This document shows positions 5,743 through 8,593 of a stretch of 8,593 bases of DNA, in pieces. The stretch is from Candidatus Mcinerneyibacteriota bacterium (GTDB lineage Bacteria; AUK180; JAQVHJ01), in the NCBI GenBank assembly GCA_030630935.1, contig DAOVMD010000106.1, positions 1-8,593 on the forward strand, given 5' to 3'. The stretch's first letter is position 1. Every line of letters begins with the position of its first letter. Both the position numbers and the translations under genes were made by a program. Under the pieces are notes generated by a model. It was not told the origin of the DNA. It did no database searches and saw only the letters and a list, made by a program, of their open reading frames with translations.

Positions 5743-8079
5743 TTATTTTTTCTTTTTATCTTTAATATGTTTCAGAATATTTTCGGATGTTAACGGTAGA
5801 TCTTTTATCCTGACTCCAATTGCGTCAAATATTGCATTTGCCAGAGCAGGTGGAATTGATATCATAGGATGTTCCCCTATCGCTCTTGCTCCAAAAGGTC
5901 CGCCTTCATCAGGGGTCTGAACAAAAATAGATTCAACTTTATCAGGGATATCAGCCGCTGTTAAAATTTTGTAATCTACGAAGCTTGCATTTTGAAGTTT
6001 TCCATCTTTATACTTTAACTCTTCAAGAACTGCTGAACCCAGTCCCTGGATAATTCCACCGATAACCTGACCCCGGGCAGTTGAAGGATTTATAACTGTT
6101 CCCAGGTCAAATGCCCCAAGAAGTTGAAGGATTTTCATTTCACCAGTATCCGTATCCACTTCAACCTCCGCTCCTTCACAACCGAAAGTCCAGTCCGCCG
6201 CAGCATGACCCTGACCGGTTTTCTCATCAAGGTTTGTCAGGTAAGGAGTAAATGTTCCAGTCGCCTGAATTGGTCCCCCAATCGTATGTCCATCTGGATA
6301 TTGATATCCCATAATAATTTTTGGGAGCGGGATATTTTTCGATGGGTCATTTTTTATAAAGACTTTCTCGCCGTCAACTTCCAGGTCAACCGGGTCAACT
6401 TCGAGAACTTGTGATGCAATTTCTTTAATTTTTATATGAGCTAAGTCAACCGCATTTATAATTGCATTCCCGGTTGCCCAGGTTATCCTTGACGCAACAG
6501 TCTGCCATTCATAAGGTGAGAAATCGGTATCGGGTAAGCCTGACGGTTGAATCTTGTCAAAGGACATCTTCAATCTCTCAGCAGCAATTTGAGTTAAGGC
6601 GGTTATACACCCTTGCCCAATTTCCATACCTGAGAACTGAAGACCAACAGTAGCGTCTTCATTGAATTTTATTACCGCAGCTGAAGTTGCATTTGTCGGC
6701 ATTGCAGGAGCTTTTTCCAAAACTGCAAGCCCCATGCCCCGTTTAATATTCTTTGGAAGGGTTTTATCTTTCTTCTTCCTGTTCTTCCAGTCAAGTGCAT
6801 CAGCAACTTGATTTATGCACTCGATCATATTACCGGTATGCTCTGTAATCTCTTCACCCATTGAATTTATTGAGCCTGGTTTTAAAACATTTAATCTTCT
6901 GAACTCAGCCGGGTCCATCTTCAATTCATGTGCAATTATATCCATCTGTGATTCAATCGCCCAATGTAATTCACCATGGCCAAAACCTCTGAATGCTCCA
7001 CCCACAAGGTGATTTGTATAAACACCATAGGTATCCCCTTTGATGTTTTCTATGTCATAAGGACCGGGACAGGTATATCCTGCTGCACGTACGACATTTG
7101 TACCGTACTCAGCATACGCACCACCATCAAAGACATACTCAATCTCTTCCGAAATAATTCGACCGGCTTTTGTCACACCTGTCTTAACTCGAGCTCTCAG
7201 CCCCTGCCGGACAGTTGTTCCAAGAAAAACTTCTTCTCTTGAGAAGATTAGTCTAATCCATTTACCTTTAATTTCATTTGATAATGCTACAACTAATGGT
7301 TCCATGTTTATTCCGGCTTTACCGCCAAATCCACCACCTACATAAGGTACAATTACTCTGACATCTTTATGCGAAAGTTTGAAAGCGTATGCAATTAAAT
7401 TTCTAAGGGTGAACGGAGATTGTGCAGATGAATAAACGGTTAATTTACCGTTTTGCTCCCAACGTGCAATTGCGCCATGGGGCTCCATCGGAACATGCTG
7501 AATTTGGGGAAGCCTGAATTCATTCTCAAAAATTAAATCAGCATTCTTAAACCCTTCTTCCACATCACCTTTTCGTAATTTGAAATGATTAAATATATTC
7601 GTATCCTTCTTCGGATAATAAATGGGGAGATATTCATAATTAATTAAATCCGGATGAACAAGGGTTTTCTCGCCATTTAAAGCTTCTTCAATCGTGTCTG
7701 TATAATCAAGTTCTTTATATTCAACTTCTATAAGATCAAGGGCTTCTTGGGCGATATCTTCAGAGATCGCTGCAACTGCCGCAACCGGTTCACCCATAAA
7801 CCTTACTTTTCCCGTAGCAAATACCGGACGGTCAACAAGATATAATCCCATTTTATATGGACATTTCCCGGCATGTGTCACGGCAAGGACTCCGGGAAGT
7901 TTCTCTGCTTTACTAACATCTAAATTCAGAATCTCTGCATGCGGATGCGGACTGCGTAATACCTTACCAAATAACATTCCCGGAAATGTAATATCCCCGA
8001 TATATTGAGCTGAGCCCGTAGCTTTATAAAATGCATCATAGCGGGGAATATCTTTCCCAATTACCTTATATTCACTCAT
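5743..8079 (-). CDS. Xanthine dehydrogenase-family molybdopterin-binding (large) subunit
   Basis: This 778-residue protein has the full length of stand-alone molybdenum subunits (about 750-800). It binds the molybdopterin cytosine dinucleotide (or molybdopterin) cofactor and hydroxylates an aromatic or heterocyclic carbon with water as oxygen source. The N-terminal a/b-hammerhead domain covers residues 1-125 (GDIxxPGMLFGKVLRSPHPHA; FMGEPVAAVAA). Cofactor and active-site motifs are PMEPHG (197-202), GGGFGGK (248-254), GGAFRGFG (360-367), GQG (488-490) and AIGEHPMIS (733-741), where E736 is the expected catalytic glutamate. AFRGFG separates it from the AYRCSFR loop of aerobic CO dehydrogenase. 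Position 255, just after GGK, is Ala where bovine xanthine oxidase has purine-binding Glu802; R331 seems to match Arg880. The start codon is 1 nt after the iron-sulfur subunit stop, and AAGGAG in the last codons of that gene serves as its ribosome site. The C-terminus is lysine-rich. Substrate is undetermined; a nitrogen heterocycle is likely. Confidence 0.95.
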   Translation of the reverse strand: MSEYKVIGKDIPRYDAFYKATGSAQYIGDITFPGMLFGKVLRSPHPHAEILNLDVSKAEKLPGVLAVTHAGKCPYKMGLYLVDRPVFATGKVRFMGEPVAAVAAISEDIAQEALDLIEVEYKELDYTDTIEEALNGEKTLVHPDLINYEYLPIYYPKKDTNIFNHFKLRKGDVEEGFKNADLIFENEFRLPQIQHVPMEPHGAIARWEQNGKLTVYSSAQSPFTLRNLIAYAFKLSHKDVRVIVPYVGGGFGGKAGINMEPLVVALSNEIKGKWIRLIFSREEVFLGTTVRQGLRARVKTGVTKAGRIISEEIEYVFDGGAYAEYGTNVVRAAGYTCPGPYDIENIKGDTYGVYTNHLVGGAFRGFGHGELHWAIESQMDIIAHELKMDPAEFRRLNVLKPGSINSMGEEITEHTGNMIECINQVADALDWKNRKKKDKTLPKNIKRGMGLAVLEKAPAMPTNATSAAVIKFNEDATVGLQFSGMEIGQGCITALTQIAAERLKMSFDKIQPSGLPDTDFSPYEWQTVASRITWATGNAIINAVDLAHIKIKEIASQVLEVDPVDLEVDGEKVFIKNDPSKNIPLPKIIMGYQYPDGHTIGGPIQATGTFTPYLTNLDEKTGQGHAAADWTFGCEGAEVEVDTDTGEMKILQLLGAFDLGTVINPSTARGQVIGGIIQGLGSAVLEELKYKDGKLQNASFVDYKILTAADIPDKVESIFVQTPDEGGPFGARAIGEHPMISIPPALANAIFDAIGVRIKDLPLTSENILKHIKDKKKK

Positions 8080-8080
8080 T

Positions 8081-8563
8081 TTATTGCTCCTTATTTGATT
8101 TCATTTCTTTTGCAGCTGCGGTAATCGCTTCAATTATTTGAACATAACCTGTACAGCGGCAAAGGTTTCCACTAATCGCAACCTTAATCTCGTCTTCGGT
8201 CGGGTCAGGATTTCTCTTTAAGAATTCATAGGTCGTTAGAATCATTCCGGGTGTACAGAACCCGCATTGGATTGCACCTTTCTCAATAAATTGCTTCTGG
8301 ATAGGATGTAAATTATCCCCATCTGATAACCCTTCAATCGTAAGGATCTCAGAACCATCCGCTTCAACCGCTAAAACCATACAGGAATTAATAGCTTTTC
8401 CATCCATAATAATTGTACAGGCCCCGCATTCGCCCGCACCACATCCTTCTTTTACACCTATATATCCTAGATCGTCGCGTAATACACTTAGAAGACTGCG
8501 CTTTGATTGAACTCTAACGTCATAGGAGATCCCGTTTACTTTTAATTTAATTGTGTGTTCCAT
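8081..8563 (-). CDS. Xanthine dehydrogenase-family [2Fe-2S] iron-sulfur (small) subunit
   Basis: This 160-residue protein has the typical length of the small electron-transfer subunit of molybdenum hydroxylases, carrying electrons from the molybdenum centre through two [2Fe-2S] clusters. The N-terminal plant-ferredoxin-like domain holds Cys41, Cys46, Cys49 and Cys61 (GCGAGECGACT, then NSC). The C-terminal all-helical domain holds Cys100, Cys103, Cys135 and Cys137 (QCGFCTPGM and GNLCRCTGY). All eight ligands are present, so both clusters should form. The start at 8563 has AGGAG about 9 nt upstream. There is no signal peptide, so the enzyme is probably cytoplasmic. It is translationally coupled to the molybdenum subunit 1 nt downstream. 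The usual third subunit, an FAD protein, is not in the window; it may be upstream of 8593 or elsewhere. Confidence 0.96.
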   Translation of the reverse strand: MEHTIKLKVNGISYDVRVQSKRSLLSVLRDDLGYIGVKEGCGAGECGACTIIMDGKAINSCMVLAVEADGSEILTIEGLSDGDNLHPIQKQFIEKGAIQCGFCTPGMILTTYEFLKRNPDPTEDEIKVAISGNLCRCTGYVQIIEAITAAAKEMKSNKEQ

Positions 8564-8593
8564 ATTAATTTATTCTCCTGTATTTGTTAATTG

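Noticed and set aside
1404-7242. Numerous plus-strand reading frames of 60-110 codons
   Set aside because: All lie antisense to well-supported minus-strand genes, have no recognisable motifs, and are expected shadows of those genes.
5743-8563. Aerobic carbon monoxide dehydrogenase (CoxSL) identity
   Set aside because: The large subunit has AFRGFG in place of the AYRCSFR active-site loop with the copper-binding cysteine, so CO oxidation is not supported.
8570-8593. Possible last seven codons of an upstream gene ending in TAA on the minus strand
   Set aside because: An open frame of seven codons is expected by chance and the residues carry no signature. It would suit an FAD subunit ending there but cannot be supported.
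1-8593. CRISPR arrays, tRNA or rRNA genes, insertion sequences
   Set aside because: I saw no regularly spaced repeats, cloverleaf genes, transposase frames or flanking inverted repeats; the window is almost fully accounted for by the minus-strand genes.

Overview
The window is a single co-directional block on the minus strand, so transcription runs from high to low coordinates. It holds seven coding regions plus one truncated at the left edge, with short spacers, Shine-Dalgarno sites of the GGAG type and little non-coding DNA. The DNA is AT-rich and the enzymes (a molybdenum hydroxylase, oxamate carbamoyltransferase-like subunits and a class III CoA-transferase) fit a bacterium that degrades nitrogen-containing compounds, probably anaerobically. 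The sequence alone does not let me name a phylum.

In transcription order: (1) 8563-8081 and 8079-5743 encode the [2Fe-2S] and molybdopterin subunits of a xanthine dehydrogenase-family hydroxylase. No FAD subunit lies inside the window. (2) A hairpin followed by a T run at 5731-5698 follows the molybdenum subunit gene. (3) 5669-4755 (DUF2877, AllH/YlbF-like), 4751-3237 (FdrA/AllF-like), 3240-3049 (a 63-residue protein matching the C-terminal end of FdrA) and 2886-1645 (DUF1116, AllG/YlbE-like) together make up the three known parts of the AllFGH oxamate carbamoyltransferase, here with FdrA split in two. (4) 1624-413 encodes a CaiB/BaiF class III CoA-transferase. (5) From 394 to the left edge runs the first half of a cyclase/kynurenine formamidase-family metal-dependent hydrolase.

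Taken together the block looks like a catabolic operon for a nitrogen heterocycle or ureide. The inferred scheme is that the hydroxylase oxidises a ring carbon, the cyclase-family hydrolase opens a cyclic amide, the AllFGH-like complex splits off a carbamoyl group as carbamoyl phosphate, and the CoA-transferase activates the remaining acid. No classical allantoin-pathway gene (allantoinase, allantoate amidohydrolase, ureidoglycolate dehydrogenase) and no carbamate kinase is visible here, so the true substrate is open. The most notable points are the FdrA split at an ATGA overlap on an A6 run, the pairing of oxamate carbamoyltransferase-like genes with a CoA-transferase and a ring-opening-type hydrolase, and an Ala where mammalian xanthine oxidase has its purine-binding Glu.
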